A stretch of 6,240 nucleotides of DNA from JAKORR01 sp964608495 (GCA_964608495.1 CAZSOQ010000281.1:1-6240); one strand, 5' to 3'. Positions 1-5,256 are shown, numbered from the stretch's first letter. Made by a program: numbers and translations. Notes: a model not told the origin generated them from the letters alone.

Positions 1-705
1 GTCGTAGGCCTGGCCGAAGCCGAGCTGGTTGAGCTTGAACTTGGCGGCCCACTTGAGGGAATAGCGGGCCGTGTCGGGCCCCGGGAAGCCGCCGTCGTAC
101 TGGTGCGCGCGGATGCGGAAGGCCGGCCAGTCGGTGACCGTGGCCCGGCGGAGGACGATTGCCCCGTCGCGCACGGTCATGAGCTGCTGGAGGGACTGGG
201 CGGCGTAGTAGGCCCCGAGGGCGTCGGAGCCCAGGGCCGCGATCACTTGCCCGTCGCCGCCGGGGCGCAGGGAGATGCGGTACCCCTCCGGGCGGGTCTC
301 CTCGTCGCCGCCGCGGTCGGCGCCCTCGCTGATGCCCAGGAGGATGTGGGTACCGGCGGCGGCCCGGGCGGCCTCCGCGGATCCGGCCGTGAGCACTGGC
401 AACAGGAAGCGGCGCTCGGTGGCCGGGACGCCGGCAAGGTAGCCCGCGCGGGCGCTGAGCTCGGCGGCGGCCAGCTTCACCGGAAAGGACGCGTCCTCGG
501 CCACGATCACCGCGATGGGCGAGCGCCCCTCGCGGTCCACGAGGGTGGTGAAGGCGTCCTCGTAGCGCGCCTGCCTGGGCGTCGGGACGATCTCGCCGAT
601 GTAGTGGCCGTCGTAGATGTCCACGAGGTCGGCCTCGACGCCGAGGGGGCCGGGCCCTGCCCACAGGCCGCAGGTCGTCAGGGCGATGCCGATGCACCAG
701 GTCAT
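1..705 (-). CDS. Secreted glycoside hydrolase, GH20-like N-terminal domain (partial; C-terminus beyond the window)
   Basis: Reading the minus strand from ATG at 705-703 gives 235 codons with no stop up to base 1, so only the N-terminus is present. Residues 1-25 look like a signal peptide (hydrophobic core around 4-16, possible cleavage after VEA at 23-25), implying export. A stretch beginning VPTPRQARYED (40-50), then an alpha/beta region with ILLGIS (121-126), LGSDALGAYYAAQSLQQL (158-175) and VTDWPAFRIRAHQYD (190-204), matches the zincin-like N-terminal domain and linker that precede the TIM barrel in GH20, GH84 and related hexosaminidases and GH67 glucuronidases. The catalytic barrel starts near residue 197 and is cut off, so family and substrate cannot be fixed. 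The barrel entry reads RIRAHQYDGGFPG, unlike the usual RG-(L/F)-x-D or RGFIEGFYG, which suggests a divergent subgroup. A Shine-Dalgarno GGGAGG lies 9 bases upstream (715-720). The gene is divergent from the glycan operon; a role in breaking down polysaccharide is inferred. Confidence 0.8.
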   Translation of the reverse strand, partial: MTWCIGIALTTCGLWAGPGPLGVEADLVDIYDGHYIGEIVPTPRQARYEDAFTTLVDREGRSPIAVIVAEDASFPVKLAAAELSARAGYLAGVPATERRFLLPVLTAGSAEAARAAAGTHILLGISEGADRGGDEETRPEGYRISLRPGGDGQVIAALGSDALGAYYAAQSLQQLMTVRDGAIVLRRATVTDWPAFRIRAHQYDGGFPGPDTARYSLKWAAKFKLNQLGFGQAYD

Positions 706-713
706 GGGTCCGC

Positions 714-726
714 GCCTCCCGGAGGC
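714..726 (-). promoter_or_regulatory. Ribosome binding site within a 13-bp interrupted palindrome
   Basis: The Shine-Dalgarno GGGAGG (715-720, minus strand) lies 9 bases before the hydrolase ATG and fixes that start. It sits inside GCCTCC-C-GGAGGC (714-726), a perfect 6-bp inverted repeat around one base. The arms are too close for the full stem to form in RNA, but the site could still pair partly or bind a protein. The Shine-Dalgarno call is solid; a role for the palindrome is speculation. Confidence 0.55.
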
Positions 727-856
727 CCAGCCTCTGCTGTCAGGCGTTCGTGCAGGGCGTCTTCCCGGCGCGCGGGGGAGGCCCTTCGGGGCGCAGGCGG
801 CAGGAGAAGGGACGGGGAAGCGGGCCGTGGCAGGAGCTGAAGGGGAGGGCCTCGAT

Positions 857-883
857 GCGCCCCCGCGAGCCTGCGCGGGGCGC
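857..883. repeat. GC-rich hairpin in the divergent intergenic region
   Basis: CCCCGCG (861-867) pairs perfectly with CGCGGGG (874-880) around the 6-base loop AGCCTG. GCG (857-859) pairs with CGC (881-883) after a single bulged C at 860. That gives 10 base pairs, all G-C. No T-run follows on either side, so it is not a classical terminator. It lies about 50 bases upstream of the GT4 -10 element. In DNA this GC-rich it could be chance. Confidence 0.35.
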
Positions 884-906
884 AGAGGCGGCAGCCGAGG
901 CCGTGT

Positions 907-936
907 CTGGTCGGGGCGGAGGGGGGCTGGTAGAAT
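907..936 (+). promoter_or_regulatory. Extended -10 promoter of the glycan operon (predicted leaderless start)
   Basis: TGGTAGAAT at 928-936 matches the extended -10 consensus TGnTATAAT at every defined position but one. Seven bases on from its last base is 943, exactly the G of the GTG start codon, so transcription should begin at or next to the start codon. The purine run GGAGG at 918-922 lies 20 bases before GTG and upstream of the predicted transcription start, so it cannot be the ribosome site. The -35 region is weak (CTGGTC at 907-912 with an 18-base spacer), as is usual for extended -10 promoters. The same nonamer occurs before the sirtuin gene. Confidence 0.6.
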
Positions 937-950
937 GCGCGCGTGCGCAT
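935..950. repeat. 16-bp near-palindrome over the transcription and translation start
   Basis: ATGCGC (935-940) and GCGCAT (945-950) are perfect inverted arms around GCGT; counting the central C-G pair, 14 of 16 positions are symmetric. The repeat covers the last two bases of the -10 element, the predicted transcription start and the GTG codon, where an operator would block polymerase. If the mRNA starts at 943, only the right arm is in the RNA, so any role would be as DNA. Confidence 0.35.
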
Positions 951-2070
951 ACTCGTGTGCAACTACGAATTCCCACCCCTCGGCGGGGGCGGAGCTCCCG
1001 TGACCCGCGATCTGGCTGTCACTCTTGCCTCCCTGGGCCACGAGCTGGACGTGGTGACCATGGGCTTCCGGGGTCTGCCGTCGAGGGAGCAAGTGGCCGA
1101 GGGCGTCCAGGTCTACCGAGTGCCCTGTTGGCGTCGCCAGAGGCATATCTGCTCGACTGCCGAGATGGTGACCTTCGTGGCTCCGGCGGTCTGGCGGTGT
1201 CTGCAGCTCGCGCGGAGGAGGCGCTACGATGTCTGCCATACGCACTTCATCTTCCCCAGCGGCGTCGTTGCTCGGAAGCTCGCGGCGCTGACCGGCCTGC
1301 CGTACGTGATCACGGCCCACGGCTCGGACGTCCCCGGGTACAACCCGGACCGCTTCGGTCTGGAACACAAGCTCCTGCTGCCCCTCTGGCGCTGGGTCGT
1401 CGCCGGCGCAAGTGCCGTGACCTTTCCCAGCGAGTTCCTCCGCCAGCTCTTCCTGCGATCGGCTCGCAGACCCCCCGAGCTGGCGGTGATACCCAACGGC
1501 GTAGATGCAGCCGTCTTCCGCCCGTCGGGCCACGAGAACAAGGTCCTCTTCGCCGGGCGGTTGCTACGACGCAAGGGTGCCCACCTACTGCTGGAGGCCT
1601 TGACGGGCGTGTCCCTGCCAGGCTGGGAAGTGCACATCGCGGGGGACGGTCCGATGCGCGCCGAGGTGGAGCGGCTGGCCTCGCTCATGCAGACGCCTGT
1701 CGTGATGCACGGGTGGCTGGCCCAGGACAGCCCGACCTTCCGCCAGCTTTGGTCCGAGGCCAGCATCTTCGCCTTCCCGTCGCTGATGGAGAACTGCCCG
1801 ATGGTTCTGCTGGAGGCCATGGCCAGCGGGATGGCCGTGGTCGCCGCGGCCACAGGCGGCAGCCCGGAAGTGGTAGGCGACGCCGGCATCCTGGTTGATC
1901 CAGACAACCCGGAGGCCCTGCGGCAGGCCATCATCGGCCTTGCCGGTGACCCGGCCCGCCGCCGGGCTCTCGGTGACGCGGCCCGTCGCCGCGTCGAGGA
2001 GCATTTCGCATGGCCAGTTGTCGCGAAGCTGTACGGGGAACTGCTGGGGCGCGTAGCCGGGGCCCGGTAG
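943..2070 (+). CDS. GT4-family glycosyltransferase
   Basis: This 375-residue protein has the usual length and GT-B fold layout of family GT4, cytoplasmic or membrane-associated retaining enzymes that use a nucleotide-sugar donor. The N-terminal acceptor domain opens with NYEFPPLGGGG (7-17) and LGHELDVVT (31-39), and continues with THFIFP (100-105) and ITAHGSD (123-129, H126 at the family's conserved active-site position). The C-terminal donor domain has IPNGVD (183-188), LFAGRLLRRKGAHLLLEAL (202-220), IAGDGPMR (232-239), HGWL (256-259) and the EX7E motif E283/E291 within SLMENCPMVLLEAMASG. The C-terminus after about 325 is helical. The GTG start is chosen because MRILVCNYE is the canonical GT4 first strand and lies directly after the -10 element. 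As first gene of the 943-4315 cluster it probably builds a surface or lipid-linked glycan. Donor and acceptor cannot be told from sequence. Confidence 0.93.
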   Translation: MRILVCNYEFPPLGGGGAPVTRDLAVTLASLGHELDVVTMGFRGLPSREQVAEGVQVYRVPCWRRQRHICSTAEMVTFVAPAVWRCLQLARRRRYDVCHTHFIFPSGVVARKLAALTGLPYVITAHGSDVPGYNPDRFGLEHKLLLPLWRWVVAGASAVTFPSEFLRQLFLRSARRPPELAVIPNGVDAAVFRPSGHENKVLFAGRLLRRKGAHLLLEALTGVSLPGWEVHIAGDGPMRAEVERLASLMQTPVVMHGWLAQDSPTFRQLWSEASIFAFPSLMENCPMVLLEAMASGMAVVAAATGGSPEVVGDAGILVDPDNPEALRQAIIGLAGDPARRRALGDAARRRVEEHFAWPVVAKLYGELLGRVAGAR

Positions 2071-2081
2071 TCCGCCCGGCT
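2055..2081 (+). repeat. Stem-loop spanning the GT4 stop codon
   Basis: AGCCGGG (2055-2061) and CCCGGCT (2075-2081) form a perfect 7-bp stem around a 13-base loop that contains the TAG stop (2068-2070). No T-run follows, and the next gene starts 34 bases later, so readthrough is expected. It may tune the transcript at the cistron boundary or be fortuitous. Confidence 0.35.
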
Positions 2082-2114
2082 CAAGCGGCCACTGGTGTGG
2101 AGCGGGGACCGGTC

Positions 2115-2396
2115 ATGGCATCACCGAGCGATCCTGGGCGCGTGCGGATCCCGCCGGCTTGCTGGTTGGGGCTGGAGGACGTGGCGCGACCCTTCACACC
2201 AGCGGGCGGGAGGCTTTTCGTCAGGATGGAGGGGTGGCTCATGCGCCACCCGACCGCGGTGCGACTGGTGTTCAGCGACCGGTTCCGCCGCTGCGTCTCC
2301 CGGCCGCTGGCGCCGCTGCTGAAGCGCTTGAGGGGCGGCTCCCACTCCTGGTACGCTGAGACAGGAGAAGAGACGCAGCGACGAGAGCCCGAGTAG
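2115..2396 (+). CDS. Small Arg-rich protein of unknown function
   Basis: I do not recognise this 93-residue protein. It starts at ATG 2115, after a purine run GGAGCGGGG at 2099-2107 (the GGGG is 7 bases away), 44 bases past the GT4 stop, and ends at TAG 2394. Support for coding is codon use: in codons about 16-80 nearly every third base is G or C, as in the neighbouring genes, and the frame is open throughout. It is basic, with 15 Arg, and has no obvious signal peptide, membrane segment or Cys motif. A middle segment (about 38-72: MEGWLMRHPTAVRLVFSDRF onward to LLKRLRG) looks helical and amphipathic, and SHSWY (76-80) precedes a charged tail. It could be a partner of the flanking glycosyltransferase or methyltransferase, a peripheral membrane-binding peptide, or the remnant of a longer gene. 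M38 and M43 are alternative starts. Confidence 0.5.
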   Translation: MASPSDPGRVRIPPACWLGLEDVARPFTPAGGRLFVRMEGWLMRHPTAVRLVFSDRFRRCVSRPLAPLLKRLRGGSHSWYAETGEETQRREPE

Positions 2397-2429
2397 GGTC
2401 GCCGGATGGCCGGTTCGCTTCGTTCCCCT

Positions 2430-2443
2430 GCCGCGATTGCGGC
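2430..2443 (+). repeat. Small hairpin between the 93-residue gene and the methyltransferase gene
   Basis: GCCGC (2430-2434) pairs with GCGGC (2439-2443) around a GATT loop in the 98-base gap before the methyltransferase. A weaker 4-bp stem CAAC/GTTG follows at 2444-2455. No T-run follows, so termination is unlikely. Confidence 0.25.
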
Positions 2444-2480
2444 CAACGGCGGTTGCCCGCGGCGGAGGAAGCTGCGCAAA

Positions 2481-2486
2481 GAGGTG
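2481..2486 (+). promoter_or_regulatory. Ribosome binding site deciding the methyltransferase start
   Basis: AAAGAGGTG (2478-2486) closely matches the anti-Shine-Dalgarno complement, and its GAGGTG core ends 8 bases before ATG 2495. This favours 2495 over the upstream in-frame ATG at 2453, which would add 14 residues with no methyltransferase similarity and no comparable site. Confidence 0.7.
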
Positions 2487-2494
2487 CCTGCACG

Positions 2495-3226
2495 ATGGTG
2501 GACTACGACCGCCTATGGCAGGAGTACCCCGACATGAAGAGATTCGGACCAGCTTCGCGGCACACCCAGCGGCTGGTCCTGAGGGAGCTAGGCCGGTTGC
2601 GGCCCTTCGACTCGCTGTGCGATATCGGATGTGGCGATGGAGCCTTGCTGGGATTGATCGCCGCGCGGTGGCCGACCACTCGGCTGTACGGTCTAGATTT
2701 GTCGTCGGAGGCGGTCGAGAGAGCCCGTAGTTCAGGCGCGGATGTGATGGTCGGCGACATTACCAGTCGCGTCTTGCCTTGGTGCTGCGACGTCGCCGTC
2801 TGCAGCGAGGTACTGGAGCATCTGCACGACGACATAGTCGCACTGCGCAACATCGGTCATGGGGCTCAGCAGCTTGTAGTCACTACCGTGGGTGGGCCGC
2901 TCACCGCCGATCTGCGCGATGCCGGTCACATCCGCCATTACACGCGTTGGTCCCTCCGCCAGGCGCTCGAGCGAGCGGACTGGGAAGTCGTCCGGCTGTT
3001 TAGCTGGGGGTTCCCGTCATACAACCTTTACAGGCTTGCACTTGCGGGCGGAGGCGCTCCCGCCGCGAAGGGGACGTATGGTGGCCTTGCGCGCTTAGCT
3101 TGTCTGGTGCTGTACGGGATTCTCTTCCTGAACCTCCCCGGGCCAGGTTGGCGGCTTGTCGCTGCCGCGCGCAGGAAAGGAGGCCATGTCGGTGGGAGGG
3201 AACAGCCAGGAGATCCCACCGGCTGA
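2495..3226 (+). CDS. Class I SAM-dependent methyltransferase
   Basis: This 243-residue protein should transfer a methyl group from S-adenosylmethionine. Motif I is CDIGCGDG (42-49), the acidic residue that binds the ribose is D68 in GLDLS (66-70), GDI (87-89) follows, and SEVLEHL (104-110) is the post-II motif of Methyltransf_11/23/25-type enzymes. GHIRHYTRWSLRQALERADWEVV (144-166) is the typical substrate-side segment. Residues 200-215 are hydrophobic and precede GPGWRLVAAARRK, a C-terminal layout seen in methyltransferases of polysaccharide and lipid clusters. Its place between the GT4 and membrane-protein genes suggests it methylates a sugar, lipid carrier or quinone-like substrate; which one is not visible. 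Codon use is looser than in the minus-strand genes, with several AGA, CTA, TTA, GTA and ATA codons. The tail after about residue 226 is Gly-rich and probably unstructured. Confidence 0.9.
   Translation: MVDYDRLWQEYPDMKRFGPASRHTQRLVLRELGRLRPFDSLCDIGCGDGALLGLIAARWPTTRLYGLDLSSEAVERARSSGADVMVGDITSRVLPWCCDVAVCSEVLEHLHDDIVALRNIGHGAQQLVVTTVGGPLTADLRDAGHIRHYTRWSLRQALERADWEVVRLFSWGFPSYNLYRLALAGGGAPAAKGTYGGLARLACLVLYGILFLNLPGPGWRLVAAARRKGGHVGGREQPGDPTG
3188..3223 (+). repeat. Stem-loop just before the methyltransferase stop codon
   Basis: CGGTGGGA (3190-3197) pairs perfectly with TCCCACCG (3214-3221). A T-G wobble (3189/3222) and a G-C pair (3188/3223) extend it to 10 bp, with a 16-base loop. It ends one base before the TGA. 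It follows the AAAGGAGG site and precedes a second hairpin. No T-run follows, so it is more likely a stability or attenuation element than a terminator. Confidence 0.45.
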
Positions 3227-3227
3227 T

Positions 3228-3244
3228 CCGCGGTCTCCCCGCGG
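3228..3244 (+). repeat. Second intercistronic stem-loop
   Basis: CCGCGG (3228-3233) and CCGCGG (3239-3244) are self-complementary arms around TCTCC, giving a 6-bp all-GC stem just after the methyltransferase stop. Together with 3188-3223 it forms a tandem pair in front of the membrane-protein gene. It would also occlude the GGCGG just before ATG 3248, which counts against using that start. Confidence 0.4.
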
Positions 3245-3299
3245 CGGATGAGGCGTACTCGTCATCTGCACCGCTGGGGCGGCCAGTTTCCTCGACCGT

Positions 3300-3307
3300 G
3301 GGAGGGG
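3300..3307 (+). promoter_or_regulatory. Ribosome binding site favouring a TTG start
   Basis: GGGAGGGG (3300-3307) ends 6 bases before TTG 3314. It is the best-placed Shine-Dalgarno near the start of the membrane-protein frame, and much better than anything before ATG 3248. Confidence 0.55.
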
Positions 3308-3313
3308 CAACAC

Positions 3314-4315
3314 TTGGGCCAGCACACGCAGACTGCTAGGCGAGCCCCGTGGCTGAAATGGCTGAGGGTGGCAGGTCTGGGCGGTGTGGGGGGCCTGCTT
3401 CTCTGGCTCGTGGCCCGCCAGACGCAGTGGGACGACTTCGCCGGGCGCTTGGCAAGGATTGCCTGGCTGCCCATGCTGTCTGGCATCGTGGCCTTCTACC
3501 TGCCCTGGCTCTGGCGCGGACTGCGCCTATGGCTGCTTCTTGGACGGCAGACTGCCCCAGGCCTCACCATCGCCGCAACCTCCGCCTGCGAGTTCCTCGG
3601 CTGGCTCCTGCCTGCGGGCACCGGGTATCTGAGCCTCCCGCCGGTGCTTGGGCGCTATCTCGGCATCCAACTCACCTGGGGAGCCAAGGCCCTGGTCGCC
3701 GTGCGGCTGTTTGACATGGTGGCTCTGACCGCGACGGCGGCTGTGGCCTGCGCCTGGGCCGCAGGCGTCTACCCGCCCTTGAGGCTGGTGGGCATTCCGA
3801 GCGCCGCGGTGGCGGTGCTGGGCCTCGTGTCGCTTATCTGGCCGGACGGTGTCGGACGAGCAGCACTGTGGCTGTGGAGATGTGTCGGGGGGCCCTCCGA
3901 GGGTAAGGTCGGGAGCTTTGTCGAGGGAGCTCTTACGGTCAGGGATGCCCCGGCCTTCCGGCGGCTCGTGCCGGCCTTGGCAGCCGTGAGTCTGCTGATC
4001 GTCGGGTCCCGGATAGCGGCTCTGTGGCTTATGTGCGAAGGCCTCGGGGCGCCGCTCAGCGTCGGCGGGGCCGCGTACGCCTGGAGCGTGACCAGCCTGC
4101 TGGGACAGGTACCCATCCAGCCCCCCGGCATGCTCGGAGTGGCCGATGCCATCAACACGGGCGTGTTCGCCTCGCTGGGCTGGACGCGGCAACAGGCGGC
4201 CGAGGTGGCGCTGGGGGTGCGCGTAATGGTCACGCCCTTCATGCTGCTACTGGGCGGCCTAGCCTGGGCGGTGCTGGCCGCCAGACACGTGAGGCCCACC
4301 GGCCCCGGGGAGTGA
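3314..4315 (+). CDS. Lysylphosphatidylglycerol-synthase-TM / UPF0104 family membrane protein (flippase-like)
   Basis: From TTG 3314 this is a 333-residue polytopic protein with about eight hydrophobic segments (roughly 17-34, 52-77, 88-108, 125-150, 160-176, 219-241, 252-280, 296-324). Family signatures of PF03706 are visible: LWRGLRLWLLL (66-76), EFLGWLLPAGTGY (93-105), VAVRLFDMVAL (128-138) matching the usual ER-x2-D motif, and QVPIQPPGMLGVADA (265-279) followed by LGVRVMVT (300-307). Proteins of this family either transport or flip lipids or lipid-linked sugars, or form the membrane half of MprF. No soluble aminoacyl-transferase domain is present, so this is the stand-alone type common next to glycosyltransferases. 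Two family positions differ: the Glu after the Pro-Gly motif is absent (PAGTGYLSLP) and GVADA replaces the usual Gly-x-x-Glu. ATG 3248 would add 22 residues with poor third-position GC and a weak site, so TTG is preferred, though coupling could favour ATG. Confidence 0.85.
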   Translation: MGQHTQTARRAPWLKWLRVAGLGGVGGLLLWLVARQTQWDDFAGRLARIAWLPMLSGIVAFYLPWLWRGLRLWLLLGRQTAPGLTIAATSACEFLGWLLPAGTGYLSLPPVLGRYLGIQLTWGAKALVAVRLFDMVALTATAAVACAWAAGVYPPLRLVGIPSAAVAVLGLVSLIWPDGVGRAALWLWRCVGGPSEGKVGSFVEGALTVRDAPAFRRLVPALAAVSLLIVGSRIAALWLMCEGLGAPLSVGGAAYAWSVTSLLGQVPIQPPGMLGVADAINTGVFASLGWTRQQAAEVALGVRVMVTPFMLLLGGLAWAVLAARHVRPTGPGE

Positions 4316-4321
4316 CGTCAC
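4312..4321. repeat. Perfect 10-bp palindrome over the membrane-protein stop codon
   Basis: GTGACGTCAC is fully self-complementary and contains the TGA stop (4313-4315) in the 25-base gap between the two convergent genes. The GACGTC core recurs as CGACGTCG at 5243-5250, just past the sirtuin stop. No terminator hairpin with a T-run is seen in this gap on either strand, so how the convergent units terminate is unclear. Confidence 0.3.
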
Positions 4322-4340
4322 GCGCAGACGGTGTGAGACC

Positions 4341-5207
4341 CTATGGCAGAGGGCGCAGGAACTGGGCGGTCTCGCGCGCAGCGGCCACCTCGTCCGGGAT
4401 GCCGTGGCCCAGCTCTAGCGACAGCACACCCTCGAAGTCCGCCGCCCTGAGGGCCGCGATCAAAGCGGGCCAGTCGAGCAGGCCACGCCCCGGCGGCGCG
4501 AAGGCGAAGGCCTGGCCGTTGCCCATGTAGAAGCTGTCCCTCGGCAGAGGAGCGCCCACGACGAGGTCGGTCACCGTGGCGTCCTTGGCGTGGGCGTGGA
4601 CAATGCGCTGGCCGAGGGCCTCGATGAAGGGGATCGGGTCCTCGTGGTGGTAGGGGAAGTGGCTGGGGTCGAAGTTGATGTACAGGTCGTCACGCCCCAC
4701 CAGGTCCAGCAGGCGGCGCGTCGTCTCCAGGTTGCCCACGAGGTAGACGAATACCGGCTCGATTGCGAGGCGCACGGCGGTGAGCGCGGCGTAGTTACAC
4801 AGCCGCGTGTAGGCGTCCGCGAGCTGCTCCCAGGCCCTGGCCTCCTCCATGCCCGGGCGCAGGGGGCCGGAGACGGTGTGGACGACGTCCACGTCCATGG
4901 CCTCGGCGAGGTCTATCATGTGCATGGTGTGGCCCAGGCGGCGCAGGCGCTCGCGCTCGTCGGGGAAGATATAGTCCACGTGGACCTGCAGAGCGGAGAT
5001 CCCGAGGCCGCTGGAGCGGATATCGGCGGCGAGGTGGGCCGCCGCGCCCTCGTCCCAGGAGCCCAGGTCGGCGCAGGGGGCGGCGCCGGCGAGGTCGCAG
5101 CCGCCGAGCTCGACGCTGTCGTAGCCCATGCCGCGCGCGAGGGCGGCTCCCTCGCGGAAATCGCCGACCTTCAGGCCGGTGACGCTGAGGAGAAGGCCAA
5201 GCTTCAC
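4341..5207 (-). CDS. Sugar phosphate isomerase/epimerase-like TIM-barrel protein (AP endonuclease 2 superfamily)
   Basis: This 288-residue protein has the standard length and layout of the xylose-isomerase-like TIM-barrel family. MKLGLLLS is strand 1 and GYDSVEL (28-34) strand 2; ISALQVHVDY (70-79), VVHTVSG (108-114) and LAIEP (147-151) follow. The expected metal ligands are E150, D180 within NFDPSH (178-183, with H183), H206 in HAHAKD (204-209) and E265 in LSLELGHG. GRGLLDW (240-246) is the usual segment before the last barrel helix. Members isomerise or epimerise free sugars, inosose or related polyols with Mn or Co; the substrate cannot be named here. The GTG start is chosen for the canonical first strand and a GGAGGG site 7 bases upstream. 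It follows the sirtuin gene by 49 bases on the same strand with no terminator between, so it is probably cotranscribed. It ends 25 bases from the converging membrane-protein gene. Confidence 0.88.
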   Translation of the reverse strand: MKLGLLLSVTGLKVGDFREGAALARGMGYDSVELGGCDLAGAAPCADLGSWDEGAAAHLAADIRSSGLGISALQVHVDYIFPDERERLRRLGHTMHMIDLAEAMDVDVVHTVSGPLRPGMEEARAWEQLADAYTRLCNYAALTAVRLAIEPVFVYLVGNLETTRRLLDLVGRDDLYINFDPSHFPYHHEDPIPFIEALGQRIVHAHAKDATVTDLVVGAPLPRDSFYMGNGQAFAFAPPGRGLLDWPALIAALRAADFEGVLSLELGHGIPDEVAAARETAQFLRPLP

Positions 5208-5214
5208 GGGCGGT

Positions 5215-5220
5215 CCCTCC
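5215..5220 (-). promoter_or_regulatory. Ribosome binding site of the TIM-barrel gene
   Basis: On the minus strand GGAGGG, within AAAGGGAGGG, lies 7 bases before the GTG start at 5207. It supports this GTG and a translation signal independent of the upstream sirtuin gene. Confidence 0.65.
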
Positions 5221-5256
5221 CTTTGGGACTGGTGGTCTCAGGCGACGTCGGTTGCG

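Larger units (their letters stand above)
706..942. other. Divergent intergenic region
   Basis: These 237 bases separate the leftward hydrolase from the rightward glycan operon. They hold the hydrolase Shine-Dalgarno site, a GC-rich hairpin at 857-883 and the GT4 promoter ending at 936. Open frames crossing the region are rich in Arg, Ala, Gly and Pro, match no family and overlap real genes in other frames, so I treat it as non-coding. I found no convincing -10 element for the hydrolase on the minus strand. Confidence 0.7.
3176..3251 (+). other. Possible coupling mini-ORF with a strong internal Shine-Dalgarno site
   Basis: AAAGGAGG (3176-3183), a near-perfect Shine-Dalgarno, lies inside the methyltransferase C-terminus. 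It is followed in another frame by ATG 3186 (2 bases away, too close) and GTG 3192 (8 bases away, good). Either start reads to TGA at 3249-3251, giving 21 or 19 codons, and that stop overlaps ATG 3248 of the next frame as ATGA. This arrangement would suit translational coupling into the membrane protein. It may also be chance, since the purine run encodes Arg-Lys-Gly-Gly of the methyltransferase. Confidence 0.25.

Noticed and set aside
103..840. Plus-strand 245-codon open frame opposite the hydrolase
   Set aside because: It is antisense to a gene with clear family motifs and a signal peptide, and its product is low-complexity Gly, Ala, Arg and Val; long antisense frames are expected in GC-rich DNA.
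750..1898. Plus-strand 382-codon open frame overlapping the GT4 gene
   Set aside because: Its product is Arg-, Gly- and Pro-rich with no motif, while the overlapping frame encodes a textbook GT4 enzyme.
1224..2084. Minus-strand 286-codon open frame opposite the GT4 gene
   Set aside because: It is Ser-, Arg- and Pro-rich with no family features, and is a shadow of the GT4 codon pattern.
2453..2494. 14-residue N-terminal extension of the methyltransferase
   Set aside because: AAAGAGGTG lies at ideal spacing before ATG 2495 and inside the extension.
3527..4192. Minus-strand 221-codon open frame opposite the membrane-protein gene
   Set aside because: It is His-, Gly- and Arg-rich without motifs, and the plus strand carries recognisable PF03706 signatures.
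4316..4340. Bidirectional terminator between the convergent operons
   Set aside because: The 25-base gap holds only a short palindrome and no stem followed by a T-run on either strand.
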